A DNA stretch of 8,882 bases. Origin: Sulfuricurvum sp. Lineage in GTDB: Bacteria > Campylobacterota > Campylobacteria > Campylobacterales > Sulfurimonadaceae. A model generated the notes under the pieces. It was not told where the DNA came from. It ran no database searches and saw only the letters and a list, made by a program, of their open reading frames with translations. Shown one piece after another: positions 8,539-8,882 of the stretch. Position 1 is the stretch's first letter, and each line of letters opens with the position of its first letter. The DNA lies in assembly GCA_024635855.1 (NCBI GenBank), contig JAGXHZ010000048.1, positions 1 to 8,882 on the forward strand, in the 5' to 3' direction. The translations under genes and the position numbers were made by a program.

Positions 8539-8763
8539 ATGCAAATATTGATGCTCGAAGTTAACGAGACTTTTTTATCAAAATTTATAACCATGCTAGA
8601 TTCCATTCCAAAAGATCAGGTGCGTGTCAAAGAGGATAAAATCGTACAAGAGATTAAAAACAGAATCTCCGCTATCAACGAGGGAAAAGAGACTCTAATA
8701 CCTCATAATCAGTTTTGGGAAATATTTGAAGATCGGGTAAAGCATTTTAAAAATGCGCATTGA
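8539..8763 (+). CDS. Putative antitoxin of a type II toxin-antitoxin pair
   Basis: A 74-residue, highly charged protein directly before a ParE/RelE-like gene, which it overlaps by 11 bases. This order and overlap are typical of type II antitoxins. It begins MQILMLEVNETFLSKFITML, a short strand and helix reminiscent of small Campylobacterota antitoxins annotated only by context. A stretch rich in K and E follows (26-52), then IPHNQFWEIFEDRVKHF (54-70), an amphipathic helix that could wrap the toxin. No clear ribbon-helix-helix or helix-turn-helix is visible, so DNA binding is uncertain although a palindrome covers the promoter. The ribosome site AGAAGGA is good. The function rests mainly on the neighbour. 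Confidence 0.65.
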   Translation: MQILMLEVNETFLSKFITMLDSIPKDQVRVKEDKIVQEIKNRISAINEGKETLIPHNQFWEIFEDRVKHFKNAH

Positions 8764-8882
8764 GTATTCGCCCCGTTTTAATGACGAACTTTTTAAAATT
8801 TATCTCTTTATCGCTACTGATAGCATGACCCATGCTGACTTGTTTATCTCCAAACTCAAAACTACTATCGAAAAAATCCCTC
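8753..8882 (+). CDS. ParE/RelE-family toxin, N-terminal part only
   Basis: The first 43 codons of a gene cut by the window end. It opens MRIEYSPRFNDELFKIYLFI and continues with SMTHADLFISKLKTTIEKIP. This is the usual beginning of the ParE/RelE fold: a first strand ending in YSP, then two helices with a phenylalanine or alanine every few residues before IEKIP. RelE-type members cut mRNA on the ribosome and ParE-type members poison gyrase; the deciding C-terminal residues lie outside the window. ATG 8753 overlaps the antitoxin stop by 11 bases and has no good ribosome site of its own, so translation is probably coupled to the antitoxin. Confidence 0.75.
   Translation, partial: MRIEYSPRFNDELFKIYLFIATDSMTHADLFISKLKTTIEKIP

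Overview
The window looks like chromosomal DNA of a free-living Campylobacterota (epsilonproteobacterium), probably near Sulfuricurvum/Sulfurimonas. The grounds are the moderately AT-rich composition, T-rich promoters with clear -10 boxes, a short class I TlyA next to a short RibF, a stand-alone atpB, and a small CxxCH cytochrome of a type I associate with this phylum. The genus is an inference. I see no rRNA, tRNA, CRISPR array or complete insertion sequence.

Layout. 1-1985 is accessory DNA: the edge of a REP-like palindrome, a Sel1-repeat protein (116-1063), a second REP-like element, an orphan three-helix membrane protein (1279-1752), a paired REP-like element (1761-1840), two long odd-centred dyads, and a frameshifted gene tail whose stop overlaps the start of ligA as ATGA. 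1986-6727 is a core block: ligA (DNA ligase), then on the other strand an NDH-2-like flavoprotein that overlaps ligA tail to tail by 75 bases, then a divergent tlyA-ribF pair overlapping by 20 bases. From memory, Campylobacter jejuni has ligA, tlyA and ribF close together, so the flavoprotein gene may be a local addition. 6728-7482 holds a small periplasmic cytochrome c gene, followed by a decayed second copy of the 3' end of ribF. 7483-8455 holds atpB (F0 subunit a) and a small two-helix membrane protein. 8539-8882 is a toxin-antitoxin pair; its ParE/RelE-like toxin runs off the window.

How the genes work together. Energy metabolism recurs: RibF makes FMN and FAD, the NDH-2-like protein is a FAD enzyme likely feeding the quinone pool, the cytochrome carries electrons in the periplasm, and AtpB is the proton channel of ATP synthase. 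Only tlyA-ribF is clearly one transcription unit; the rest is proximity.

The most notable signal is the ribF tail duplicated on both sides of the cytochrome gene. About 73% base identity over 81 ungapped bases, with the same C-terminal residues and stop position, suggests that ribF once lay directly before atpB. The cytochrome, with a new ribF 3' end, would then have been added by recombination. No wholly new multi-gene system is evident.
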